Origin: an uncultured Muribaculaceae bacterium
GTDB lineage: Bacteria > Bacteroidota > Bacteroidia > Bacteroidales > Muribaculaceae
Length of the DNA: 64,000 nt
Direction: 5' to 3'
Assembly: GCA_904501735.1 (NCBI GenBank)
Contig: CAJGBY010000004.1
Location: 1 to 64,000 of the forward strand
The position numbers and the translations under genes were made by a program. Numbering within the stretch: the first letter of the stretch is position 1; the number at the start of each line of letters is the position of its first letter. A model generated the notes under the pieces. That model worked only from the letters and a program-made list of their open reading frames with translations, was not told where the DNA came from and made no database searches. Positions 26,208 to 34,729 of this stretch are shown in pieces.

Positions 26208-29200
26208 ATGAAGAAGATTTTAATTGCATTATTCGCTGCTACAATGTCGCTATGCGCATTTGCAGGACAAAACAAGTCTATTACTGAGGCTCGTATCTAT
26301 ATCAACCCTGGTCACGGTTCTTGGACTGCTAACGACCGTAACATGGCTACAATCAATCACAGCACAAGTGATACAACTGGTTTCTACGAATCAAATACTA
26401 ACTTGTGGAAAGGTTTGAAACTACGTCAAATCCTTATCGATTGGGGTATGCCAGCTGATCATATTTGTATGAGCCGTGTGAAGAATGGTCCATATCCTCA
26501 CAACGATGCTGAAGCTGAAAAGTACAACAGAGGATTGACTGAAATTGCTCAAGAAGCTAACTCTTTCAACTCTGACTATTTCTTGAGTATCCACTCAGAT
26601 GCTGGTCTTGAAAATCACACTTTGCTTATCCACAAGGGCTACACAACTCCAGCCGATGATAGCTATATGTATCATGGCAGCAAGTACACAGCAAAGGAAT
26701 TGATGCAAGTGTGTAGCGATATGTGTCACACATTGTGGCCTATCCTTACATCAAATGGTATCGATGTGATGAATGCATCTTATATGCAACCTGGTAAGAA
26801 ACCATACATCTATGGTGACTTTACATTCTACTATGGTTGGACATCTCCATCAGAAAACACTGGTAAGAGTGGTTACCTTGGCGTGTTGAGAACTAACACT
26901 TGTCCAGGTCTTCTATCAGAAGGTTATTCTCACCAATATATGCCAGCTACTCACCGTGCATTGAACCCAGACTATTGTGGTCAAGAAGGTATGCGTTATG
27001 CTCGTGGTATGCAAGAATGGTTTGGTTGGGAAAAGGACCCTAAGGGTTATATCATGGGTTCGGTGAAGGACCTTCACAACCGTTTGTACCATAATCTTTA
27101 CAACTTTGCTGCTGGTTCAATCGATCAATGGAAGCCAGTTAACAATGTTGTAGTAACATTGTATAAGGGTGGTGTAGAAGTGGCTAAATATGAAGGTGAC
27201 GACGAATGGAATGGTGTGTTTGTGTTCGAAAAACTTGAACCAGGCAACGACTATACTATCAAGGCAGAAGCTCCAGGTTATAAGTCATCATTTGCACTTG
27301 ACGAAGAATATGGTCGTGCAAACGAAACTTATACAGTAACAGCAAACGAAACTCTTTATCCTATCATCTATCTTGAAGAAGAAGGTTATGAAGAATATCC
27401 TTGCTACAACTATGCTGATCCAGAACAAGATAAGTGGTTAGCATTGTCTGACAAGTATAATATGCGTCAAGACTATATCAATAAGCCTATCGCTGCTCTT
27501 GAAGGTAAGACTATTCGCAAGGAAATCGCTCATGGCGACTCTATCTATGTGCTTGCTCATGATGCCGACAAGAAGCCTTATATCTACATTGTAAATGCTA
27601 AGACTCAAGAACTTTATAAGGAATTGAGTACTGCAGGTGTGGGTGATGCAAGCGACTCACGCGAATTGATGACTATTTCGGATATCGCATTCACAAGCGA
27701 CTCTATCCTTGTGGCTTGTAACCTTGAACACATGTCGCTTGATGATAACGACAATGTAACAGGTATGTTCCGTCTATACAAGTGGGCTAAGGACGACGAA
27801 ACTCGCACTCCAACTGGTGATCCAGAAATCTGGTTTACTTCAGAAAACCTAAATGCTGTGGGTAACTTGTATAACTCACACACAGGTCAAACATTGGCTA
27901 TTAGTGGTCGTTTGGAAGATTGTAAGGTTATTACAACTGCACAAACTACATCAAGTGCTGGTACTTATCGTTTCGCAATCTTCACTATTACTCGTAAGGG
28001 TGTAGTATCAACAGTTCGTAACCAAATTGATAGCCAATTCAAGGTGGCTAATGTGGGTGAAAACTTCCGCATCATGGCTTCTCCATTCAATAATGATGGT
28101 ATCATCGTTGACGGTACTAAGATTCCTCCTACTGAATATATTCTTAATACTGTAGCTGGTGGTGCTCTTTCTAAGGTGTCAGCTGTAGGCACAGATGTAA
28201 TGCCTGTTGCTAATGAAGGTGCTTCATTCTTCAAGTATGCTAAGCATGTGTTGATGGCTGTTCCTACAGTGCAAAACGGTAAGAATGTGGGTGTAGCTCT
28301 TTATGATGTAAATGCTGGTCTTGATAAGGCAACTCTTATCGAAACTACTAATACTACTATCGATGCTGCTACTGCTTCTCACTATATGGTAAGTACTCAT
28401 GTGGAAGGTGCTGATATCACTATCTATTTGAATAAGGATAACACAGTGTCTCGCTTCACAACTCAAGATGTAGAACAAACTTACTACAATAGAGTATATG
28501 CTTACGATTTGAATGTAACTGCTGCCGACAATAACTATACATTCTCATTCAAGGCTAATGAAGAATGTCTAAAGGGTGGTAAGTTGATTTTCTATGCTGC
28601 AACAACAGGTGAAAAGGTTGGCGAAATTGCTCTTGATAATGTGGTGGCTGGCGCAAATGAAAAGGTTGTGGCTGCTACTGAAATCCCAGGCGAAGCAGGT
28701 CAAACTCTTAACTGGAGTGTTGAGGTAGCAAGCAACAATGTTTCTACTTTGATGCCATTGCTTTCAAAGGATGATTACAAACTTAATCGTGTTTATGCTA
28801 CAGTAGATAATTCTACTGAATCACCAAACTTCGGTAAGGTTTATGTATCAGACTTTGCTGGTGCAAGTAAGACAACCAACGGTGTGTATGTATTCGACCA
28901 AAACTATGTTAAGGAAAACGAAACAGCTTACACTGAAGGTGTGAAGTTCAACACTAACCAAGGTATCGCAGTTGATGCTAAGGGTAATGTGTATGTAGCT
29001 GATAATGCTGCTGCAAACTCAGGTGTTTATAGAACTGACAACAACAACTTTGCATTCACTCAATTCTTCGAAGGTTCAAGAACATCGGGCGTAATTAGCA
29101 ACAATGGTGTTGAAGTGGGTGGTGTTACATCAAGCATTGCATTCTATGGTAATAAGATGTATACTTACAACAAGAATGCTGCTGGTAAGTACACTATCAA

Positions 29201-29903
29201 TATCTATGATTTCGCTGATGCTAATGTAACTTCATGGGCTACTGCTCCTACTAAGGTGATCGACCTATTTACAGGAATGACTGCTGATGCTTCTCTTGCT
29301 CCAGTGGAACAAGGTGTATGGGTTTGTCAAACTCTTGTATCTACAGGTAATTCAACAACTAAGCCTACATTGTTCTTTGTAACTAACGAAGGTGAAGTTA
29401 CATTCAACCAAGGTGATGCACAAAATGAATTCCTATTGTCGGGTGCTGCTGGTAGTGGTTTGGCTGCTTCAAAGGATGGCAAGACTCTTGTAGTGAACGA
29501 TGAAAATGGTATCCTTCAATTCTTCAATGTTACATGGAATGGTAACACTCCATCATTGGAAGTTAAGTATACATTCGAACATGGTGTGGGTGTAGGTGCT
29601 AAGCGTATTCAAGATGGTACATCAGTAGAACAAATGGCATTTGACTATTCTGGCAACTTGGTTGTTGGTGGTCGCTACCTTGGTGTATTTGTTATTCCTA
29701 CTGAAAGCAATGTGTGCGAAACTCCTGCTCGTAAGGCATTGACTGTAACAAGTGGTACAGCTACTGTAGCAATCGAAAAGGTTGAGGCCGACGAAAATGC
29801 TCCTGTAGAATTCTACAACTTGCAAGGTGTGAAGGTGGCATGTCCTGAAAATGGAATCTACATTCGCAAGCAAGGCAATAAGGTAACAAAGGTTATCCTA
29901 TAA
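26208..29903 (+). CDS. giant secreted N-acetylmuramoyl-L-alanine amidase (Amidase_3)
   Basis: The 1231-residue protein has a signal peptide (MSLCAFAGQ) and an Amidase_3 domain at about 28-275: INPGHGSW (zinc His37), FYESNTNLWK (zinc Glu61), LSIHSDAG (zinc His129) and LLSEGYSHQY (catalytic Glu238). These are the full ligand and catalytic set, so it should cleave the MurNAc-L-Ala bond of peptidoglycan. A carboxypeptidase-regulatory-like domain follows (about 312-378, VVVTLYKGGVEVAKYEGDDE), then an 800-residue beta-rich, propeller-like region, and a type IX tail EFYNLQGVKVACPENGIYIR. The family is usually 200-450 residues, so the long C-terminal part is unusual. It ends the operon at two terminators. 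Confidence 0.85.
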   Translation: MKKILIALFAATMSLCAFAGQNKSITEARIYINPGHGSWTANDRNMATINHSTSDTTGFYESNTNLWKGLKLRQILIDWGMPADHICMSRVKNGPYPHNDAEAEKYNRGLTEIAQEANSFNSDYFLSIHSDAGLENHTLLIHKGYTTPADDSYMYHGSKYTAKELMQVCSDMCHTLWPILTSNGIDVMNASYMQPGKKPYIYGDFTFYYGWTSPSENTGKSGYLGVLRTNTCPGLLSEGYSHQYMPATHRALNPDYCGQEGMRYARGMQEWFGWEKDPKGYIMGSVKDLHNRLYHNLYNFAAGSIDQWKPVNNVVVTLYKGGVEVAKYEGDDEWNGVFVFEKLEPGNDYTIKAEAPGYKSSFALDEEYGRANETYTVTANETLYPIIYLEEEGYEEYPCYNYADPEQDKWLALSDKYNMRQDYINKPIAALEGKTIRKEIAHGDSIYVLAHDADKKPYIYIVNAKTQELYKELSTAGVGDASDSRELMTISDIAFTSDSILVACNLEHMSLDDNDNVTGMFRLYKWAKDDETRTPTGDPEIWFTSENLNAVGNLYNSHTGQTLAISGRLEDCKVITTAQTTSSAGTYRFAIFTITRKGVVSTVRNQIDSQFKVANVGENFRIMASPFNNDGIIVDGTKIPPTEYILNTVAGGALSKVSAVGTDVMPVANEGASFFKYAKHVLMAVPTVQNGKNVGVALYDVNAGLDKATLIETTNTTIDAATASHYMVSTHVEGADITIYLNKDNTVSRFTTQDVEQTYYNRVYAYDLNVTAADNNYTFSFKANEECLKGGKLIFYAATTGEKVGEIALDNVVAGANEKVVAATEIPGEAGQTLNWSVEVASNNVSTLMPLLSKDDYKLNRVYATVDNSTESPNFGKVYVSDFAGASKTTNGVYVFDQNYVKENETAYTEGVKFNTNQGIAVDAKGNVYVADNAAANSGVYRTDNNNFAFTQFFEGSRTSGVISNNGVEVGGVTSSIAFYGNKMYTYNKNAAGKYTINIYDFADANVTSWATAPTKVIDLFTGMTADASLAPVEQGVWVCQTLVSTGNSTTKPTLFFVTNEGEVTFNQGDAQNEFLLSGAAGSGLAASKDGKTLVVNDENGILQFFNVTWNGNTPSLEVKYTFEHGVGVGAKRIQDGTSVEQMAFDYSGNLVVGGRYLGVFVIPTESNVCETPARKALTVTSGTATVAIEKVEADENAPVEFYNLQGVKVACPENGIYIRKQGNKVTKVIL

Positions 29904-29909
29904 TAAGAA

Positions 29910-29943
29910 AATTAAGGTCCTTAGAATTCTGAGGACCTTAATT
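29910..29943. terminator. strong hairpin terminator
   Basis: AATTAAGGTCCT (29910-29921) pairs with AGGACCTTAATT (29932-29943), 12 perfect pairs with AG/CT extension. It ends the amidase operon. Confidence 0.85.
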
Positions 29944-29953
29944 ATGAAATAAT

Positions 29954-29994
29954 AGAGGCTGTGTTCAAATGAAACACAGCCTCTGTTGTTTTGT
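29954..29994. terminator. bidirectional intrinsic terminator
   Basis: AGAGGCTGTGTT (29954-29965) pairs with AACACAGCCTCT (29973-29984), followed by GTTGTTTTG on the plus strand. It also serves porQ, whose stop is at 30010 on the minus strand. Confidence 0.85.
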
Positions 29995-30009
29995 ATATAA
30001 TAAATCGAG

Positions 30010-31035
30010 TTATTTAAGAAGCGAAGCCAAACTTAATGTAAAGTTAGCCATAAAAGTAGTAGCTCCTGTGTGAGGTTGAGCTAACGCAACTCCTACACCG
30101 AATGAAGAAGTCTTAAGCCCTGCACCGAGCGAGAATCCCGATAGGAAATTGCGAGAATATGTGCTCATGTCGGTGCGTGTTTTGTGGTCGTAACCCAGAC
30201 CAACATAGAATTTGTCGGAAGGAACATATTCGGCCGCAAAAGTGAGGTGACGGAAGAGGTTGCTACCGAAAGAGCTCTTCTCTATAAGAGGCGAAGAGGT
30301 GCTGTTGTTGTCCTCGCGAGCGTAGTAAGGAAGATTCCACTTGTTGAGGTTGGTAGCAGTTACCGAAATGCGGATAGAGGTGTTCTTGAGAAATTGAGAA
30401 TACCCTAATTGAATGTCCCAAGGTAGGCGGTCGTAGCTCTCGTTAAACTTTGAAAGTTGTCCACCAAGGTTCTTCAAAACCAACGACAGCGACAAGTCTT
30501 TTTCGGCATTGAAGTAGTTGATACCCAGGTCGGCACAAAGTGCGAATGCCGAATAATCTTCATATTTGGACGAAAGCGCCTTCAAAGTTATACCTCCTCT
30601 GAACTGGTCGTTGATGTCGTGAGAGTAGGTGGCCGAGAATGCTAAGTCGTTGGCATTGAATGTTCCAGAGACGGTGCCATCGATATCGGCAGCTTTAAAT
30701 TCGCCGTAGCCATAGTATTGAATTCCCACAGCCCAAGCATTGTGCTCCGAGATACCATTTCCAAATCGTGCGCCCATAAAATTGCTACCACCAATGTAAT
30801 GCATATAGTTAAGTCCGATTTGTTTCTCAAACTCGGGGCCGAGAAGCGCAGGGTTTTGTTCCACAAGGTTGATGTCATCATCGATGATAGTGATGTTGTG
30901 TCCACCTAACCCGTATACGCGACTCGAAACTGGTATGTTTAAAAAGTTGTAGGCGTTTCCGCTGTCTTGCGCCGAAACACCAAGGCTGCAAGATGCACTT
31001 GCAACGAGTGATATTATTAAATGCCGTATTTTCAT
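30010..31035 (-). CDS. porQ: type IX secretion system protein PorQ
   Basis: The 341-residue protein has a signal peptide (SCSLGVSAQ) and the PorQ pattern: YNFLNIPVSSRVYGLGGHNI, DDDINLVEQNPALLGPEFEK, LSLVLKNLGGQLSKFNESYD and LPWDIQLGYSQFLKN, with a beta-barrel-like fold of alternating strands. In Porphyromonas gingivalis PorQ takes part with PorU, PorV and PorZ in the outer-membrane step where cargo is cleaved and anchored. It lies convergent to a cluster of cargo proteins with matching C-terminal domains. Other por genes are not in the window. Confidence 0.9.
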   Translation of the reverse strand: MKIRHLIISLVASASCSLGVSAQDSGNAYNFLNIPVSSRVYGLGGHNITIIDDDINLVEQNPALLGPEFEKQIGLNYMHYIGGSNFMGARFGNGISEHNAWAVGIQYYGYGEFKAADIDGTVSGTFNANDLAFSATYSHDINDQFRGGITLKALSSKYEDYSAFALCADLGINYFNAEKDLSLSLVLKNLGGQLSKFNESYDRLPWDIQLGYSQFLKNTSIRISVTATNLNKWNLPYYAREDNNSTSSPLIEKSSFGSNLFRHLTFAAEYVPSDKFYVGLGYDHKTRTDMSTYSRNFLSGFSLGAGLKTSSFGVGVALAQPHTGATTFMANFTLSLASLLK

Positions 31036-31284
31036 CGTGTAATATTATTATATAATAACGAACAAGTGTGCTAAATAGTATAAAACCGAACTTTTTTAAC
31101 TTGAGCAGCGGTAAAATAAGTAAACAAAAGTGAAAATCTGTGTTAAAATTGCGGTAAAATAGGTGAAAATGAGGCGAAAATCATTCAAAGTGTTTAAAAT
31201 TCCTATTTAATGGCTGATTTTGAGGCAGTTTTGTAAATAAAATCAAAACTTCATGAATGAATGGCTAATATCGGTTAAATGAGA

Positions 31285-31315
31285 TTGTGAATTTTAAAAA
31301 TGGGATATATATTTG
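31285..31315 (+). promoter_or_regulatory. promoter of the TonB-like gene
   Basis: TTG at 31285-31287, 20 bases, then TATATTTG at 31308-31315. The 31036-31390 gap shows no other feature. Confidence 0.6.
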
Positions 31316-31390
31316 CGTAGTAATTATGAAAAAATAGCTTTTAAGCACATTATTAGGTGTTTAGGACGATTACAAAAAGGAGATATATCG

Positions 31391-31828
31391 ATGAAAATGT
31401 ACCGATTCATACTAATTGCTATTACAGTAATGCTTGCATTGCCAGCAGTGTCACAAGTGCGTAAGGTGAGAATGTGCGATCCAAATGCGCGTGCTCGTGA
31501 GGCATATATCGAGGTGTATGAGTATGACTTTGTTGACGAACGCCCACAGTTCCCTGGTGGCGAGCGAGGACTTGTAAATTTCATCAATCAAACTCGTGAA
31601 TATCCTTATGACGCATATATGGCAGGCGTGCAAGGTCGTGTGCTTTGCAGTTTCATTATAAATACTGACGGTTCGGTGAGCGACATTTCGGTGGTGAGAG
31701 GTTGTAATCAACTGCTCAATAGAGAAGCTGTGCGCGTGATAAGCGAAATGCCTAAGTGGAAGGCTGGTAAGATGGGTAACAAAACGGTGCCTGTGATGTA
31801 TCTATTGCCTATAGTATTCCGTTTGTAG
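31391..31828 (+). CDS. exported TonB C-terminal-domain protein
   Basis: The start at 31391 follows an AGGAGA site and gives MKMYRFILIAITVMLALPAVSQ, a cleavable signal. The 145-residue product then holds FVDERPQFPGGERGLVNFIN and VQGRVLCSFIINTDGSVSDI, the TonB C-terminal domain as seen in Bacteroidetes energy transducers, ending WKAGKMGNKTVPVMYLLPIV. There is no membrane-spanning anchor or proline-rich linker, so it is probably a periplasmic TonB-domain protein rather than a classical TonB. A longer frame from 31313 lies upstream of the transcription start. Confidence 0.8.
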   Translation: MKMYRFILIAITVMLALPAVSQVRKVRMCDPNARAREAYIEVYEYDFVDERPQFPGGERGLVNFINQTREYPYDAYMAGVQGRVLCSFIINTDGSVSDISVVRGCNQLLNREAVRVISEMPKWKAGKMGNKTVPVMYLLPIVFRL

Positions 31829-31853
31829 ACACATAATCAGTATAGCCACCGAA

Positions 31854-33272
31854 ATGAATCCATTGGTGCAAAACTTTGGGCGTGCGGTATTGTCGCATTT
31901 GCCTTACGAACCTAATAGAGAGCAAACTATGTTGATTGCCTCTCTATCTTTTTTTTGTATAAACCAAGAACCTGAATCGCTGTTGCTCATAAATGGTTAT
32001 GCCGGAACGGGTAAAACCTCGCTCACTGGTGCATTGGTGAGAGCGCTTGCCGATTTTGGTAAGAAAACAGTGCTACTTGCGCCTACAGGTCGTGCAGCCA
32101 AGGTGTTTTCGGAATATTCAGGCCATTCGGCATTTACAATACATCGCAAAATATATCGTCAAAAGAGTTTTTCGCCCGAATATGGCAATTTCTTGCTTGC
32201 CGAGAATAAGCATGTCGACACATTTTTCATTGTTGATGAAGCATCGATGATACCCAATGCTTCGGCTGAGGGTGCTGTGTTTGGCACAGGTCGTTTGCTC
32301 GACGACCTCATTCACTATGTGTATAGTGGGGTGCGATGTCATCTCATTTTGCTCGGCGATAATGCACAGTTGCCACCAGTGGGATTTACTGATAGTCCCG
32401 CATTGAGTGTTGAACAATTGCGAAGTTATGGGTTGAAAGTGTATGAAACGCAACTCACACTAATAGCCCGTCAGAATGAGGACTCGGGTATATTGCGCAA
32501 TGCTACCCTTTTGCGTAATAATATGTCGTGCCGAGAAAATCTTGTTAAGCCAGTGCTACATCTGTCGGAGTATCCCGACATTGAAGTGCTGTCGGGTGAA
32601 TATATGAGCGAAACAATAAGCGACTGTTACGATCGCGACGGCTTGAACGAAACGATAGTTATAACTCGTTCCAATAAGCGTGCTACGATGTTCAACGCAG
32701 GCATACGCAATCAAATTCTATATCGCGAAGATGAGTTGGTGAGTGGCGATATGTTGCTCGTGGCAAAGAATAACTATTTTTGGAGTGAGCAATATGAAGA
32801 ACTCGATTTCATAGCCAATGGCGATGTGGCAAGAGTGTCGCGCGTGAGAGGAACTCACAAGATGTATGGTTTCCGATATGCTGATGTTACGCTCGAGTTT
32901 CCCGACCACAACAATATCGAAGTAGATGCAAAGGTTATTCTTGATGGATTGTTCAGCGATTCGCCAGCATTGAGTCGCGAACAAAGCGAGCGCCTTTTTA
33001 CCGAGATATATGCAGAACTGGAAGGCGACAAGCGAACTCGCTACAAAGCGCTGAAGCAAAATCCTTATTTCAATGCATTACAGGTGAAATATGCCTATAC
33101 CGTAACATGCCACAAAGCCCAAGGTGGTCAGTGGAAAAATGTGTTTATCGATATGGGGTACATTCCCGAAGACGCCTTTACATCGTTAGATTTCTATCGT
33201 TGGCTCTACACAGCCATTACGCGTGCTCGTAGCCATGTCTATCTCATAAATTTTCCGTTAAATAGCAACTAA
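31854..33272 (+). CDS. RecD/Dda-like SF1B DNA helicase
   Basis: The 472-residue protein has Walker A NGYAGTGKTS (residues 47-56), Walker B FIVDEASM, motif III LLGDNAQLPPVG and, at the end, VTCHKAQGGQWKNVFIDMGY then YTAITRARSHVYLINF. This is the AAA_30 plus UvrD_C_2 layout of single-chain RecD-like (ExoV alpha-type) 5'-3' helicases. There is no N-terminal RecD2 extension, and length is short for RecD2 (over 700). It is 25 bases after the TonB-like gene. Confidence 0.85.
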   Translation: MNPLVQNFGRAVLSHLPYEPNREQTMLIASLSFFCINQEPESLLLINGYAGTGKTSLTGALVRALADFGKKTVLLAPTGRAAKVFSEYSGHSAFTIHRKIYRQKSFSPEYGNFLLAENKHVDTFFIVDEASMIPNASAEGAVFGTGRLLDDLIHYVYSGVRCHLILLGDNAQLPPVGFTDSPALSVEQLRSYGLKVYETQLTLIARQNEDSGILRNATLLRNNMSCRENLVKPVLHLSEYPDIEVLSGEYMSETISDCYDRDGLNETIVITRSNKRATMFNAGIRNQILYREDELVSGDMLLVAKNNYFWSEQYEELDFIANGDVARVSRVRGTHKMYGFRYADVTLEFPDHNNIEVDAKVILDGLFSDSPALSREQSERLFTEIYAELEGDKRTRYKALKQNPYFNALQVKYAYTVTCHKAQGGQWKNVFIDMGYIPEDAFTSLDFYRWLYTAITRARSHVYLINFPLNSN

Positions 33273-33287
33273 TTCGACTACTTTGCG

Positions 33288-33295
33288 TAACTTTG
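33288..33295 (+). promoter_or_regulatory. -7 element before DUF3822/rsmD
   Basis: TAACTTTG at 33288-33295, 25 bases before the ATG. No clear -33. Confidence 0.4.
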
Positions 33296-33319
33296 TAGAA
33301 TAATATAAAAGTTACTGAT

Positions 33320-34156
33320 ATGAGCAGTTTGTCGAGTACCACCCAAGATATTACAATACAGCATCCTGAACGATGGACGCTGATATTGCGTGTGGGTTAT
33401 AGCGCGGTGAAATTCATAATGTATTGCGACGATGTAGAGAACTCGTTGATAAGTCGTGAGCTACCATTAAATATTGATGGAGGCGACTATCTAAAGGCAT
33501 TAGAGAACTGCATTTATGACAATCCTGTGCTTATACAAGACTTTAAGACTGTGGCAGTGTCGGTGGCATCGTCACATTTCGTGATACTTCCAGACGAACT
33601 TTCCGACTATGACACCATGCTCGACACACTCGACTATATGTATGCCGAAGATGATGGCGAGCGTGAGCAAAGCGCGTTGGAAGGGAATGATGCATCGGTA
33701 GCTTTCACTATGCCACGAGGAGTGTTGGCATTCCTTCAACGCACCTTCAATATGCCAAAGATTGTGCATCATCTTGTGCCATTGGTTAGATACTCTACTA
33801 TCAAGAGCGAAAAGAGCAGCATGGCAAAGATGTTTGTTCATATATGCGACGGCGAAGTGGATATGTGTGTGATGCGCAAGGGTAAACTTGTGATGGCCAA
33901 TACATTCACTTGTCGCAATACCGATGAAATGTTGTTCTTTATTCTCAATGCTTGGCAAAACTTGTCGCTTGATGTGCATAACGATGAATTGCAGTTGAGT
34001 GGCGATAAGGCAGTGCGTGATGAACTGATGCCACAGTTGAGAAAATATATATCATTCGTTATGCCTATCATCTTCCCTGCATCGGCGATGAAGATAGGTC
34101 AAGACGCAATAAAAGCCCCATTTGATTTAATTTTGTTGTCACAATGCGTATTATAA
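33320..34156 (+). CDS. DUF3822 family protein
   Basis: The 278-residue protein is DUF3822-like, an ASKHA-type fold found in Bacteroidetes: WTLILRVGYSAVKFIMYCDD (about 20-39), MFVHICDGEVDMCVMRKGKL and DEMLFFILNAWQNLSLDVHN. In Bacteroidetes the family is regularly upstream of rsmD, as here, where the two frames overlap by 13 bases. Function unknown; the overlap suggests translational coupling. Confidence 0.8.
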   Translation: MSSLSSTTQDITIQHPERWTLILRVGYSAVKFIMYCDDVENSLISRELPLNIDGGDYLKALENCIYDNPVLIQDFKTVAVSVASSHFVILPDELSDYDTMLDTLDYMYAEDDGEREQSALEGNDASVAFTMPRGVLAFLQRTFNMPKIVHHLVPLVRYSTIKSEKSSMAKMFVHICDGEVDMCVMRKGKLVMANTFTCRNTDEMLFFILNAWQNLSLDVHNDELQLSGDKAVRDELMPQLRKYISFVMPIIFPASAMKIGQDAIKAPFDLILLSQCVL

Positions 34157-34710
34157 GAGGAAAATACGGCCGTCGTCGATTCGATGTGCCTAATAATATC
34201 ACAGCGCGTCCAACAACCGATTTTGCGCGCGAAAACATCTTCAATGTACTCGAAAATATTGTTGATTTCGAGGAATGTGAAGCACTCGACTTGTTTGCCG
34301 GAACAGGTGCAATAAGTTTTGAATTCTTGTCGCGAGGTTGTCGCCAAGTAACATGTGTTGAAAAGAGTGCCATTCAATATGGATTCATAAAGAAGGTGAA
34401 GGAATTGCTCAAAGATGATAATCTGTTGGCAATAAAAGGAGATGTGTTCCGATTTGTTGATTCGGCATCGCGAAAATATGATATTATCTTTGCCGACCCA
34501 CCTTACGACTTGCCGAACTTTGCTGAAGTGCCTGAACGCATCTTGGCATCGAAGATGCTCAAAGATGATACAATCATCATTATCGAGCATTCAAAGAAAT
34601 ATGATTTCTCGCATCTTCCTCATTTCTATGAACATCGCACTTATGGAAGCGTGAACTTCTCAATCTTCAGAGTGGGATATAAGGAAGAAGAAGAGGAGGT
34701 AGAAGAATAA
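34144..34710 (+). CDS. rsmD: 16S rRNA (guanine966-N2)-methyltransferase RsmD
   Basis: The 188-residue protein starts MRIIRGKYGRRRFDVP and has the full RsmD set: RPTTDFARENIFNVLENIVD, EALDLFAGTGAISFEFLSRG (SAM-binding), CVEKSAIQYG and the catalytic DPPYDLP near residue 120. It methylates G966 of 16S rRNA in the 30S subunit. The acidic tail KEEEEEVEE is a small oddity. It overlaps DUF3822 by 13 bases. Confidence 0.95.
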   Translation: MRIIRGKYGRRRFDVPNNITARPTTDFARENIFNVLENIVDFEECEALDLFAGTGAISFEFLSRGCRQVTCVEKSAIQYGFIKKVKELLKDDNLLAIKGDVFRFVDSASRKYDIIFADPPYDLPNFAEVPERILASKMLKDDTIIIIEHSKKYDFSHLPHFYEHRTYGSVNFSIFRVGYKEEEEEVEE

Positions 34711-34729
34711 TAACCAAAAAGAGGATAAA

